Shown: one piece after another, positions 26,779 through 34,766 of the stretch
How the letters are laid out: every line of letters starts with the position of its first letter
How positions within the stretch are numbered: position 1 is the stretch's first letter
From: CALOCN01 sp942491735
Lineage (GTDB): Bacteria; Eisenbacteria; RBG-16-71-46; JABDJR01
Length of the DNA: 64,000 bases
Direction of reading: 5' to 3'
Assembly (NCBI GenBank): GCA_942491735.1
Contig: CALOCN010000014.1
Coordinates: 930,001 to 994,000, forward strand
Notes under the pieces: generated by a model
The model's input: only the letters and a program-made list of their open reading frames with translations
What the model was told of the DNA's origin: nothing
The model's database searches: none
Position numbers and translations under genes: made by a program

Positions 26779-26997
26779 ATGCACGTAAAGAAGGGTGACC
26801 ACGTCCTGGTGATTGCCGGAGCCCACAAGGGCAAGGAAGGCAAGGTCCTGATGGTTCTTCCCGAAGTGGACCGGGTCATCGTGGAAGCGGTGAACCTCGT
26901 GAAACGTCACACCAAGCCGGGGCGCCAGGGCCAGCAGCAGGGTGGCATCATCGAGAAGGAGGCGCCCATACACGCCTCCAACGTGAAGAAGCTGTAG
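26779..26997 (+). CDS. rplX: 50S ribosomal protein L24, short form
   Basis: L24 is an assembly initiator of the 50S subunit. The KOW-type beta-barrel is complete (VKKGDHVLVIAGAHKGKEGK, VNLVKRHTKPG, GGIIEKEAPIHASNVKKL), but the protein stops at 72 residues. It lacks the last 30 or so residues of the usual 100-residue form, which normally include a Cys- or Arg-rich tail. The stop TAG is followed by another in-frame TAG, and the ORF of rplE begins 11 bases on, so no remnant of a tail is visible. GGAGAG precedes the ATG at 26779. Confidence 0.95.
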   Translation: MHVKKGDHVLVIAGAHKGKEGKVLMVLPEVDRVIVEAVNLVKRHTKPGRQGQQQGGIIEKEAPIHASNVKKL

Positions 26998-27008
26998 GAG
27001 TAGCGCTC

Positions 27009-27554
27009 ATGAAGCCGCGAAAACAGGAAGACTACGAGACCCGGGTTGTCGCTGAGATGGTCAAGCATTTCAACTACCCGAACGTGATGCAGGCGCCCAA
27101 GCTGTCCAAGATCGTGCTGAACATGCGGGTCGGAGAAGCGACCCAGAACAGCAAGGCGATCGAGGGACCGGTGGACGACCTGACGCGGATCGCCGGACAG
27201 AAGCCGGCCATCCGGCGGGCCAAGAAGGCCATTTCGAACTTCAAGCTGCGCGAGGGGATGCCCATCGGGGTTGCCGTTACCCTGCGCGGCAGGCAGATGT
27301 ACGAGTTCTACGACCGATTCGTGTCCATTGCCGTTCCACGGATCCGTGACTTCCGTGGCTTCTCCCGCAAGTCGTTCGACGGCCGGGGAAACTACAGCGT
27401 GGGCGTGCTGGAGCAGATCATCTTCCCGGAGATCGACTACGACAAGATCGACAAGATCCGGGGAATGGACATCACCTTCGTGACCTCGGCAGGCACGGAC
27501 GAGGAAGGTTTGGAACTGCTCAGGCGCATGAAGTTTCCCTTCCGCGAGCAGTAG
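27009..27554 (+). CDS. rplE: 50S ribosomal protein L5
   Basis: L5 binds 5S rRNA in the central protuberance. The 181-residue protein has QAPKLSKIVLNMRVGEATQN, KKAISNFKLREGMPIGVAVTL, and the C-terminal GMDITFVTSAGTDEEGLELL. GGAGTAGC precedes the ATG. Confidence 0.98.
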   Translation: MKPRKQEDYETRVVAEMVKHFNYPNVMQAPKLSKIVLNMRVGEATQNSKAIEGPVDDLTRIAGQKPAIRRAKKAISNFKLREGMPIGVAVTLRGRQMYEFYDRFVSIAVPRIRDFRGFSRKSFDGRGNYSVGVLEQIIFPEIDYDKIDKIRGMDITFVTSAGTDEEGLELLRRMKFPFREQ

Positions 27555-27569
27555 GCCAAAGGAGATCCC

Positions 27570-27755
27570 GTGGCGAAGAAGGCACTGATAGAAAAGTGGA
27601 AGAAGGGCCCCAAGTTTGCAGTGCGGGCCTACACACGTTGCAATCGTTGCGCACGGCCCCGGGCCGTCCTGCGGCGGTTCGGCCTGTGTCGAATCTGTTT
27701 CCGGGACCTCGCCCTCGAGGGCAAGATTCCGGGTGTGACCAAGTCAAGCTGGTAG
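27570..27755 (+). CDS. rpsN: 30S ribosomal protein S14, zinc type
   Basis: S14 belongs to the 30S head. The 61-residue protein is the short zinc-binding form, with CNRC near residue 24 and CRIC near residue 40. It starts at GTG 27570 after GGAG and ends IPGVTKSSW. The long zinc-free form is not seen in this window. Confidence 0.97.
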   Translation: MAKKALIEKWKKGPKFAVRAYTRCNRCARPRAVLRRFGLCRICFRDLALEGKIPGVTKSSW

Positions 27756-27837
27756 AAACGCCTCCGGGCAGGCGTGGATGGATCGGGGCGGGTGCTCCGG
27801 ATCCGCTGCGAACCCCCCGGAGAGATGGAGTCCCAAA

Positions 27838-28236
27838 ATGCCGGTAAGCGATCCGATCGCAGACATGTTGACGAGCATCCGCAATGCGGTGATCGCCAAG
27901 CACCGCAGGGTGGACGTCCCCGCGTCGCGGACCAAGGCCGCGATTGCCGACGCTCTCATCCGTGAGAAGTACATCAACAACGTCCGTAAGATCGAGGACA
28001 CCAAGCAGGGTGTGCTGCGTATCTACCTCAAGTACGTGGACGGTGCCACGCCCGTGCTCAAGGGACTCAAGCGGGTCTCCACGCCGGGTCGTCGTGTCTA
28101 CGTCAAGAAGGACGAAATCCCCCGCGTGCTGGGGGGGCTGGGAACGACCATCATCTCGTCGTCCAAGGGAATCCTGACCGACAAGGAAGCCCGGGACCTG
28201 GACGTGGGTGGTGAAGTCCTGGCCCAGGTCTGGTAG
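27838..28236 (+). CDS. rpsH: 30S ribosomal protein S8
   Basis: S8 binds the central domain of 16S rRNA and represses the spc operon in E. coli. The 132-residue protein starts MPVSDPIADMLTSIRNAVIA at ATG 27838, with GGAG eight bases upstream. It ends GLGTTIISSSKGILTDKEAR followed by GGEVLAQVW. An 82-base gap separates it from rpsN. Confidence 0.98.
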   Translation: MPVSDPIADMLTSIRNAVIAKHRRVDVPASRTKAAIADALIREKYINNVRKIEDTKQGVLRIYLKYVDGATPVLKGLKRVSTPGRRVYVKKDEIPRVLGGLGTTIISSSKGILTDKEARDLDVGGEVLAQVW

Positions 28237-28253
28237 CGGGAAGCAGGTAAGCC

Positions 28254-28790
28254 ATGTCGCGAGTGGGCAAGAAAATCATCGACATCCCTTCGGGGGTGGA
28301 AGTCAAGGTTTCCGGACGCAAGGTGACCGCGAAGGGCCCCAAGGGGGAACTGAGCTACGAGATGCTCCAGGGCATCGAGCTCGACGTGGACGGGGCCGGG
28401 GCCCTGGTACGCCAGACCGGCACGGACAAGAACGCGCGTGCGTTTCACGGTCTGACCCGTGCCCTCATCAACAACCTTGTGGTCGGTGTTTCCGACGGAT
28501 TCAGCAAGACCCTCGAGATCAACGGCACGGGATACCGGGCCGCCGTCCAGGGCCAGAAGTTGACGCTGAACCTGGGGTATAGCCACCCGATCGACTACGA
28601 ACTCCCCAAGGGGATTTCAGCCGCGATCGATGGGAACAGGGTGACCATCAGCGGGATCGACAAGGCCGTGGTCGGCCAGGTGTCCGCGGAAATTCGCAGG
28701 TTCCGGCCGCCGGAGCCCTACAAGGGCAAAGGGGTCCGGTATGTGGACGAGTATGTCCGGCGCAAGGCCGGCAAGAGTGCCGGTGCGTAG
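28254..28790 (+). CDS. rplF: 50S ribosomal protein L6
   Basis: L6 lies near the sarcin-ricin loop. The 178-residue protein has the two L6 repeats: MSRVGKKIIDIPSGVEVKV, then ALINNLVVGVSDGFSKTLEI and the C-terminal FRPPEPYKGKGVRYVDEYVR. It is normal in every visible respect. Confidence 0.98.
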   Translation: MSRVGKKIIDIPSGVEVKVSGRKVTAKGPKGELSYEMLQGIELDVDGAGALVRQTGTDKNARAFHGLTRALINNLVVGVSDGFSKTLEINGTGYRAAVQGQKLTLNLGYSHPIDYELPKGISAAIDGNRVTISGIDKAVVGQVSAEIRRFRPPEPYKGKGVRYVDEYVRRKAGKSAGA

Positions 28791-28808
28791 GCCGGGAGGA
28801 ACGCAGTC

Positions 28809-29183
28809 ATGAGATCGATCGCCAAGGAACGACGCGACGGACGCCTCAAGCGGCATCGTCGGGTTCGGTTCAAGGTAAAGGGGACGGCAGCACGCCCGCG
28901 TCTGAGCGTCTTCCGGTCCATCAAACACATCTCCGCCCAGTTGCACGACGATGTGAGCGGCCGTTGCCTGCTCACGGTGTCCAGCCTGTCCAAGGACGTG
29001 CAGGGACGACTGGAAGAGGGCGCCAACAAGTCGGGCGTCAGCACCGTCGTCGGCAAAGTGCTGGCCGAGAAGGCAAAAGAAGCCGGGATCGTGAGCGTTT
29101 GCTTCGATCGCGGCGGGTATCTCTATCACGGTCGGGTCAAGGCACTCGCCGAGGGCGCCCGCGAGGGCGGCCTGGAGTTCTAG
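28809..29183 (+). CDS. rplR: 50S ribosomal protein L18
   Basis: L18 binds 5S rRNA. The 124-residue protein has RRVRFKVKGTAARPRLSVFR-like sequence, RSIKHISAQLHDD, and the C-terminal FDRGGYLYHGRVKALAEGAR followed by EGGLEF. GGGAGG precedes the ATG. Confidence 0.97.
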   Translation: MRSIAKERRDGRLKRHRRVRFKVKGTAARPRLSVFRSIKHISAQLHDDVSGRCLLTVSSLSKDVQGRLEEGANKSGVSTVVGKVLAEKAKEAGIVSVCFDRGGYLYHGRVKALAEGAREGGLEF

Positions 29184-29195
29184 GAGGACGACGCT

Positions 29196-29795
29196 TTGCG
29201 ACGCAACTTCAGCCAAGACTCTGATCTCGTCGAGAACATGGTCGCTATCAACCGGTGCGCCAAGGTCGTCAAGGGCGGCCGTCGGTTCAGCTTCAACGCC
29301 ATCGTCACGGTGGGAGACAAGCAGGGCAAGGTGGGCATTGGGCTCGGCAAGGCCAACGAGGTGGCGGAGGCCATCCGCAAGGCCACCGACAACGCCCGCA
29401 AGTCCATGGTCACCATCCAGTTGCTCAATGGAACCATCCCCCACGAGATCGTGGGTCGGTTCGGTGCCGGCCGGGTGCTGCTCAAGCCGGCCAGTCCCGG
29501 TACCGGCGTGATCGCCGGCGGGCCGGTACGCGCCGTGCTGGAGGCAGCCGGTGTCCAGGATGTCCTTTCCAAGTGCCTGGGTTCCACGAACCCGCACAAT
29601 GCGGTGAAGGCGACCTTCACCGCCCTGACCAGCCTGCGCCGCGCCTCGGACGTGGCCAAGGAACGCGGCATGACCGTGCGGGAAGTGCTCGGCATCAAGG
29701 CCGACGTGGTTCCGCAGGCCCAGGTCGCCGAGGCACCGGCCGACGGCACCGCGACCGCGGTGGCCGAGACTCCGTCGGAGGAGAGCAATGGCTAA
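29196..29795 (+). CDS. rpsE: 30S ribosomal protein S5
   Basis: S5 acts in translational fidelity. The S5 double-stranded-RNA-binding fold is seen in ENMVAINRCAKVVKGGRRFS, GDKQGKVGIGLGKANEVAEA and VLLKPASPGTGVIAGGPVRA. An AGGAGG site eight bases before TTG 29196 supports TTG initiation; the next ATG (29239) would cut conserved residues. The 199-residue length includes an acidic, Ala-rich C-terminal tail of about 30 residues. rpmD overlaps its last eight bases. Confidence 0.97.
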   Translation: MRRNFSQDSDLVENMVAINRCAKVVKGGRRFSFNAIVTVGDKQGKVGIGLGKANEVAEAIRKATDNARKSMVTIQLLNGTIPHEIVGRFGAGRVLLKPASPGTGVIAGGPVRAVLEAAGVQDVLSKCLGSTNPHNAVKATFTALTSLRRASDVAKERGMTVREVLGIKADVVPQAQVAEAPADGTATAVAETPSEESNG

Positions 29796-29970
29796 GCTGC
29801 AGATTACCCAGATTCGAAGCGCGATCGACCGTCCGGAACCGCAGAAGCTCACCATTCGTGCGCTTGGCATCCGCGGCCTGAACCGGCCGATCGTGAAGAA
29901 CGACACCCCCCAGATCCGCGGAATGATCTTCAAGGTCCAGCACCTTCTGCGGGTCGAAGAAATCGACTAG
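29788..29970 (+). CDS. rpmD: 50S ribosomal protein L30
   Basis: A small 60-residue protein of the large subunit. It shows the L30 pattern KLQITQIRSAIDRPEPQKLT, then LGIRGLNRPIVKNDTPQIRG and a C-terminal VQHLLRVEEID. It overlaps rpsE by eight bases, suggesting coupled translation. Confidence 0.96.
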   Translation: MAKLQITQIRSAIDRPEPQKLTIRALGIRGLNRPIVKNDTPQIRGMIFKVQHLLRVEEID

Positions 29971-29979
29971 GGGAACGCC

Positions 29980-30456
29980 ATGGATTTGTCCAACCTGAAA
30001 CCGGCACCGGGAGCAACGCGTGATCGCAAGCGTGTGGGGCGTGGCCCCGGCTCGGGAACCGGCAAGACCGCGGCCAAGGGCCACAAGGGACAGAAGGCCC
30101 GGTCCGGCTACAGCCGCAGCTACCGATTCGAGGGTGGCCAGATGCCGCTGGTGCGGAGAATCCCCAAGCGGGGTTTCACCAACATCCACGCCAAGCCGGC
30201 CGAGGCCGTGAACGTGGGCCAGTTGGCCGGGATGACCGGTGAGGTCAACGCGGAGGTCCTCAAGGAGCGCGGGCTCATCCGCAATCCCAAGGCCAGACTC
30301 AAGATTCTCGGCAAGGGGGACCTGACCGTCGCCCTTACCGTGCGTGCCCATTCGGTCAGCGAGGGGGCACGCCAGAAGATCGAGGGAGCCGGCGGAACGG
30401 TGGAGCTCATCGTGGTCCCCCGGCGTCTCAAGCGGTTCAAGAAGAAGGTCAGGTAG
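29980..30456 (+). CDS. rplO: 50S ribosomal protein L15
   Basis: L15 is a late 50S assembly protein. The 158-residue protein has the conserved glycine-rich basic N-terminus (KRVGRGPGSGTGKTAAKGHK), FEGGQMPLVRRIPKRGF, and the folded C-terminal half ending LKRFKKKVR. secY follows after 12 bases. Confidence 0.98.
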   Translation: MDLSNLKPAPGATRDRKRVGRGPGSGTGKTAAKGHKGQKARSGYSRSYRFEGGQMPLVRRIPKRGFTNIHAKPAEAVNVGQLAGMTGEVNAEVLKERGLIRNPKARLKILGKGDLTVALTVRAHSVSEGARQKIEGAGGTVELIVVPRRLKRFKKKVR

Positions 30457-30468
30457 GCCCGAGGCGAC

Positions 30469-31794
30469 ATGCTCAACCGAATCCAAGACGTCTTCAATAT
30501 CCCCGAGCTCAAGAAGCGGATCCTGTTCACCGCCGGGATTCTCATTGTGTACCGCCTCGGCGGTCACATCCCGACACCCGGCGTGGACGCGGGGGCGCTC
30601 AAGGCGTACTTCGCCCAGAATCAGGGAACGCTTTTTGGTCTCTACGACATGTTCGTGGGGGGTGCTTTCGAGCGGGCAACCGTGTTCGCGCTCGGCATCA
30701 TGCCCTACATCAGTGCCTCCATCATCATCCAGCTTTTTGGTGCGGTGATCCCGTACTTCGAGAAGCTGCAGAAAGAGGGTGAAGAGGGGCGCAAGAAGAT
30801 TACCCAGCTCACGCGGTACGGAACCGTGCTGCTGGCCGCCGTCCAGGCGACCGGCATCGCGATCTTCCTGCAGAACCTGAATGGGCAGGGGTTGCAGGTC
30901 GTTCCCAACCCGGGGGCGGGGTTCATCGCCCTGAGCGTGATCACCCTCACCGCCGGAACCATCCTGGTCATGTGGCTGGGGGAACAGATCACGGACAGGG
31001 GAATCGGCAACGGCATCTCCCTCATCATCACGGTGGGGATCATTGCCCAGTACCCCAATGACATCCTGAACACGCTGCGGGCCTGGCAGGCCGGTCAGTT
31101 CAACATGTTCCAGCTCGTCACCCTGGCCGCGCTCATGCTGGGGATCATCGTGCTGGTCGTGTTCATGACCCTGGGGGTCCGCAAGATCCCGGTCCAGTAC
31201 GCCAAACGGGTGGTGGGGCGGAAGATGTACGGTGGGACAACCACCCACATCCCGCTGCGGGTCAACACGGCCGGCGTGATGCCCATCATCTTTGCCCAGT
31301 CCATCATCGCCTTCCCGGGCACCCTGGCCGCGCTGTTCCCGGGCAACGACCTGATGCAGGTGGTTCAGTCGGCGTTCGCGCCGGGAGCCTGGCTCTATGT
31401 CGGGATCTATGGGCTGATGATCGTGTTCTTCACCTATTTCTATACCGCGATTGTCTTCAATCCCGTGGATCTGGCAGACAACATGCGCAAGCACGGCGGC
31501 TTTATCCCGGGCATCCGACCGGGCAAGAAGACGTCCGAGTACATCGACCGGATTCTCACGCGGATCACTTTGCCGGGCTCCATTTTCCTGGCGTTCATCG
31601 CCATCCTGCCCGACATCATGATCCGCCAGTTCAATGTACCGTTCTACTTCGGTGGAACGGGTCTGCTCATCGTGGTGGGCGTGGTCCTGGATACCCTGAG
31701 TCAGGTGGAATCCCACCTGCTCATGCGGCACTACGACGGTTTCATGAAGAAGGGCAAGTTGCGATCGCGCGTCGGTGGTGGTCAGCGGCGATGA
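30469..31794 (+). CDS. secY: Preprotein translocase subunit SecY
   Basis: SecY is the channel of the Sec translocon. The 441-residue protein has ten predicted membrane spans. It has the early GGHIPTPGVD plug-region segment, NGISLIITVGIIAQ, GVRKIPVQYAKRVVGRKMYG in the cytoplasmic loop, and RPGKKTSEYIDRILTRITLP. It works with SecE (5041) and is needed for export of the many secreted proteins at 36-64 kb. Its last four bases overlap adk. Confidence 0.98.
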   Translation: MLNRIQDVFNIPELKKRILFTAGILIVYRLGGHIPTPGVDAGALKAYFAQNQGTLFGLYDMFVGGAFERATVFALGIMPYISASIIIQLFGAVIPYFEKLQKEGEEGRKKITQLTRYGTVLLAAVQATGIAIFLQNLNGQGLQVVPNPGAGFIALSVITLTAGTILVMWLGEQITDRGIGNGISLIITVGIIAQYPNDILNTLRAWQAGQFNMFQLVTLAALMLGIIVLVVFMTLGVRKIPVQYAKRVVGRKMYGGTTTHIPLRVNTAGVMPIIFAQSIIAFPGTLAALFPGNDLMQVVQSAFAPGAWLYVGIYGLMIVFFTYFYTAIVFNPVDLADNMRKHGGFIPGIRPGKKTSEYIDRILTRITLPGSIFLAFIAILPDIMIRQFNVPFYFGGTGLLIVVGVVLDTLSQVESHLLMRHYDGFMKKGKLRSRVGGGQRR

Positions 31795-32336
31795 AGGTCG
31801 TCTTTCTTGGCCCACCCGGAGTGGGCAAGGGGACGCAGGCAAAGCTGCTGGAGGAGCACACGGGGTGGGCTCACATTTCCACCGGCGAGATCCTGCGGGA
31901 CGCTGTCGCCAAGGGGACGGACTTGGGCCTGAAGGCCCGCATGGTGATGAACAACGGCGACCTCGTGGGGGATGACCTCATCCTCGCCCTGATCGAGGAA
32001 ACGGTTGACGATTTGAAAGGCGCCGGCTGCCTCTTTGACGGGTTCCCCCGTACGGAGGCGCAGGCGGAAGGGTTGGATCGGCTGCTGGAAGCCCGGGGTG
32101 ACCGGGTCTCGGCGGCGATCCTTCTCACCGCGCCCAGGGACGAGCTGGTGGCTCGGCTCTCGGAGCGGGGCCGGTTGGACGACACGCCCGAGACGGTGAA
32201 CAACCGGCTCGAGGTGTACGAGGAAAAGACGGCTCCGCTGGTGGACTACTACCGGCGGACCGGAGTGCTCAAGGAAGTGGACGGTTTGGGTGGGATCCCG
32301 GAAATCCAGGATCGCATCCGGACGGTCTTGGACTGA
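31791..32336 (+). CDS. adk: Adenylate kinase, short form
   Basis: The enzyme converts ATP and AMP to two ADP. The 181-residue protein has the P-loop GPPGVGKGTQ, the AMP-site HISTGEILRDAV, and FDGFPRTEAQAEGLD. The LID region is only RLSERGRLDDTPETVNNRL, so the 25-30 residue LID insert of long bacterial forms, and any zinc Cys, is missing. It overlaps the secY stop by four bases. Confidence 0.97.
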   Translation: MKVVFLGPPGVGKGTQAKLLEEHTGWAHISTGEILRDAVAKGTDLGLKARMVMNNGDLVGDDLILALIEETVDDLKGAGCLFDGFPRTEAQAEGLDRLLEARGDRVSAAILLTAPRDELVARLSERGRLDDTPETVNNRLEVYEEKTAPLVDYYRRTGVLKEVDGLGGIPEIQDRIRTVLD

Positions 32337-32351
32337 GGAACGAGGAGCGAA

Positions 32352-33119
32352 ATGGTCAAACTACGTTCAGCGGAAGAGATTGCCAAGATCTCCGAATCCG
32401 CGCGCATCGTGGCGGAGACCCTGCAACTCCTGAAGCGCCTTGGGGTTCCGGGGGTTAGCACACGGTCCATGGACGCGAAGGCCGAGGCCTTCATCCGGGA
32501 CAACGGGGGCGAGCCCTCCTTCCTGGGATACCACGGGTATCCGGCCAGCACCTGCATCTCGGTCAACGAGGAAGTGGTGCACGGGATCCCGGGGGACCGG
32601 GTCCTGCAGGAAGGTGACATCGTCGGGGTGGATGTCGGGGTGGTCAAGAACGGCTACCACGGGGATGCCGCGCTGACCTTCCCTCTGGGAGAGATTCCGG
32701 AAACGGTCCAGCACCTGTTGCAGGTGACCGAGGAGTGCCTGCACAAGGGAATCGAGAACTTCCGCGAGGGAAACAAGCTGGGAGACGTGGGGCACGCCAT
32801 CCAGACCCACGCCGAACAGTTCGGCTACGGCGTGGTGAGGACGCTGGTGGGTCATGGCATCGGGGAAAAGATGCACGAGGACCCTCAGGTGCCCAACTAC
32901 GGCAAGCCGGGTACGGGAACCAAGCTGCGGGTGGGTATGGTGTGTGCTCTCGAGCCGATGATCACGCTCGGGGGCTGGGATGTGGAGACGCTTTCCGACA
33001 AGTGGACGATCGTGACCCGGGACGGCACGTTGGCCGCCCATTTCGAACACACGGTTGCCCTGACCGAGGAGGGTCCCAAGATCCTCAGCGTGACCGACGG
33101 GCCCGTGCTCGTAGGTTGA
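32352..33119 (+). CDS. map: Methionine aminopeptidase, type I
   Basis: The enzyme removes the N-terminal Met of new proteins. The 255-residue protein contains the five metal ligands in their usual settings: GVDVGVVKNGYHGDAALTF (two Asp), GHGIGEKMHEDP (His), CALEPMI (Glu) and FEHTVALTEEG (Glu). There is no N-terminal zinc-finger extension. The neighbours secY-adk-map are conserved. Confidence 0.98.
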   Translation: MVKLRSAEEIAKISESARIVAETLQLLKRLGVPGVSTRSMDAKAEAFIRDNGGEPSFLGYHGYPASTCISVNEEVVHGIPGDRVLQEGDIVGVDVGVVKNGYHGDAALTFPLGEIPETVQHLLQVTEECLHKGIENFREGNKLGDVGHAIQTHAEQFGYGVVRTLVGHGIGEKMHEDPQVPNYGKPGTGTKLRVGMVCALEPMITLGGWDVETLSDKWTIVTRDGTLAAHFEHTVALTEEGPKILSVTDGPVLVG

Positions 33120-33134
33120 GAACGAGGTAACAGA

Positions 33135-33248
33135 ATGAAAGTCAAAGCGAGCGTTCGCAAGGTTTGCGACAACTGCAAGTTGATCCGCCGCAATGGAGTG
33201 GTGCGGGTAATCTGCACCAATCCGCGTCACAAGCAGCGGCAGGGCTAG
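33135..33248 (+). CDS. rpmJ: 50S ribosomal protein L36
   Basis: This 37-residue zinc-ribbon protein starts MKVKASVRKVCDNCKLIRR. The ligands are CDNC and C..H in CTNPRHKQRQG. It directly follows map; infA, which sits here in many bacteria, is absent. Spacing to both neighbours is 15 bases. Confidence 0.97.
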   Translation: MKVKASVRKVCDNCKLIRRNGVVRVICTNPRHKQRQG

Positions 33249-33263
33249 GCCAGGAGGAACACG

Positions 33264-33647
33264 GTGGCACGAATTGCTGGTGTCGATCTCCCCAACGACA
33301 AGCGCGTTGAGATCGCACTCACCTACATCTTCGGGATCGGTCATACCACGGCCAGGAACATCCTGGGCGCGACCGGCGTGAACCCGGACGTCCGCGTTCG
33401 AGACCTCTCGGACGCCGACACCGGGAAGCTGCGCCAGGAGATCGAGACCAAGTATCGCGTCGAGGGCGCACTCCATGCCGAGCTGCAGATGAACATCAAG
33501 CGGCTCATGGACATCGGTTGTTATCGCGGCCTGCGTCATCGTCGCGGGCTGCCGGTGCGTGGACAGCGCACGAAGACGAACGCGCGCACGCGCAAGGGAC
33601 CCAAGCGGACTGCCGGGTCGGGTCGCCGCAAGTTGACCAAGACCTAA
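33264..33647 (+). CDS. rpsM: 30S ribosomal protein S13
   Basis: S13 contacts the P-site tRNA and bridges to the 50S. The 127-residue protein starts at GTG 33264 (MARIAGVDLPNDKRVEIALT) after AGGAGG. It has TYIFGIGHTTARNIL, GCYRGLRHRRGLPVRGQRTK, and a basic C-terminal tail. Confidence 0.98.
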   Translation: MARIAGVDLPNDKRVEIALTYIFGIGHTTARNILGATGVNPDVRVRDLSDADTGKLRQEIETKYRVEGALHAELQMNIKRLMDIGCYRGLRHRRGLPVRGQRTKTNARTRKGPKRTAGSGRRKLTKT

Positions 33648-33671
33648 TCCGCCTGGCCCCAAGGAGATACC

Positions 33672-34058
33672 GTGGCTAAGACTACGACCAAGAAGAAAAA
33701 GGACCGCAAGGTCTCGATCAACGGGGTTGCCCATGTCAAGGCGACCTTCAACAACACCATCATCAGCATCTGCGACTCCGACGGCGGAGTGGTGGGTTGG
33801 TCGACGGCCGGCAAGGTCGGCTTCAAGGGAAGCCGGAAGAGCACGCCGTTCGCCGCCCAGCTTGCGGCCGAGGATGCGGCCAAGCAGGTCCTGGCGCTCG
33901 GCATGCGCAAGGTCGAGGTCGAGGTGAAGGGACCCGGCGCGGGCCGCGAGGCGGCCATTCGGTCCCTGGCTGCCGCGGGTCTACAGATTTCAGTGATCCG
34001 GGACGTTACCCCGATCCCGCACAATGGCTGCCGCCCGCCGAAGCGGCGCCGCGTCTGA
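33672..34058 (+). CDS. rpsK: 30S ribosomal protein S11
   Basis: S11 lines the platform near the E site. It starts at GTG 33672 after GGAG and has 128 residues: GVAHVKATFNNTIISICDSD, GFKGSRKSTPFAAQLAAEDA, and the C-terminal DVTPIPHNGCRPPKRRRV. All are typical. Confidence 0.98.
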   Translation: MAKTTTKKKKDRKVSINGVAHVKATFNNTIISICDSDGGVVGWSTAGKVGFKGSRKSTPFAAQLAAEDAAKQVLALGMRKVEVEVKGPGAGREAAIRSLAAAGLQISVIRDVTPIPHNGCRPPKRRRV

Positions 34059-34079
34059 TCATCGGAGGTTCTTGAAACC

Positions 34080-34709
34080 ATGGCGAGATACGTTGGCCCG
34101 GTTTGTCGGCTCTGCCGGCGAGAGGGCGAAAAGCTATTCCTGAAGGGTGAGCGCTGCTCAACCGACAAGTGCGCCTACGAGCGCCGGGCCTATGCGCCGG
34201 GCGAGCATGGGCGTGATCGGCGGCTGCGGGTCACCAACTACGGACTCCAGCTCCGCGAGAAGCAGAAGACCCGGCGGATCTATGGAGTCATGGAACGTCA
34301 GTTCCGCAACTACTTCAAGGAAGCGGCACGGATGCCCGGGATGACCGGGGAGAACCTCCTGCGAATCCTGGAGCTGCGCCTGGACAACCTGGTGTACCGG
34401 CTCGGGTTCGCGCCGTCGCGTCCGGCTGCCCGCCAGCTGGTCAAGCACGGCCACTTCCAGGTGAACGGACGGAAGGCGGACATCCCGTCCCATCGCCTGC
34501 GTCCGGGTGACGTGATCTCGGTTCGTGATGCGAGTCGGAATCTCGATCTCATCCAGAACGCGCTGGATATGCGGGGCGGTCGGGGGATGCCCGAGTGGTT
34601 GGAGGTCAACTCCAAGGCGCTCCAGGGACGTCTGGTGCAGTCACCCACCCGGGAGAACATCCCGATCACGGTGCAAGAGAATCTGATCGTCGAGTTGTAT
34701 TCGAAGTAG
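34080..34709 (+). CDS. rpsD: 30S ribosomal protein S4, zinc-binding form
   Basis: S4 starts 30S assembly and represses the alpha operon in E. coli. The 209-residue protein has an N-terminal Cys set (CRLCRREGEKLFLKGERC, then C in STDKCAYERR) that marks the zinc-binding form. It also has the S4 RNA-binding domain (LRLDNLVYRLGFAPSRPAAR, GHFQVNGRKADIPSHRLRPG). The C-terminus IVELYSK is canonical. Confidence 0.98.
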   Translation: MARYVGPVCRLCRREGEKLFLKGERCSTDKCAYERRAYAPGEHGRDRRLRVTNYGLQLREKQKTRRIYGVMERQFRNYFKEAARMPGMTGENLLRILELRLDNLVYRLGFAPSRPAARQLVKHGHFQVNGRKADIPSHRLRPGDVISVRDASRNLDLIQNALDMRGGRGMPEWLEVNSKALQGRLVQSPTRENIPITVQENLIVELYSK

Positions 34710-34733
34710 CGCAGGACAGACCGCGCATTCTTC

Positions 34734-34750
34734 CGGGTCGTACCGACCCG
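34734..34750 (+). promoter_or_regulatory. Hairpin abutting the rpoA ribosome-binding site
   Basis: CGGGTCG and CGACCCG pair perfectly around TAC, and the AGGAGG site of rpoA begins at the next base. Such a stem could change access to that site or separate rpoA from rpsD on the transcript. Function is inferred. Confidence 0.4.
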
Positions 34751-34766
34751 AGGAGGCAAGCGAACG

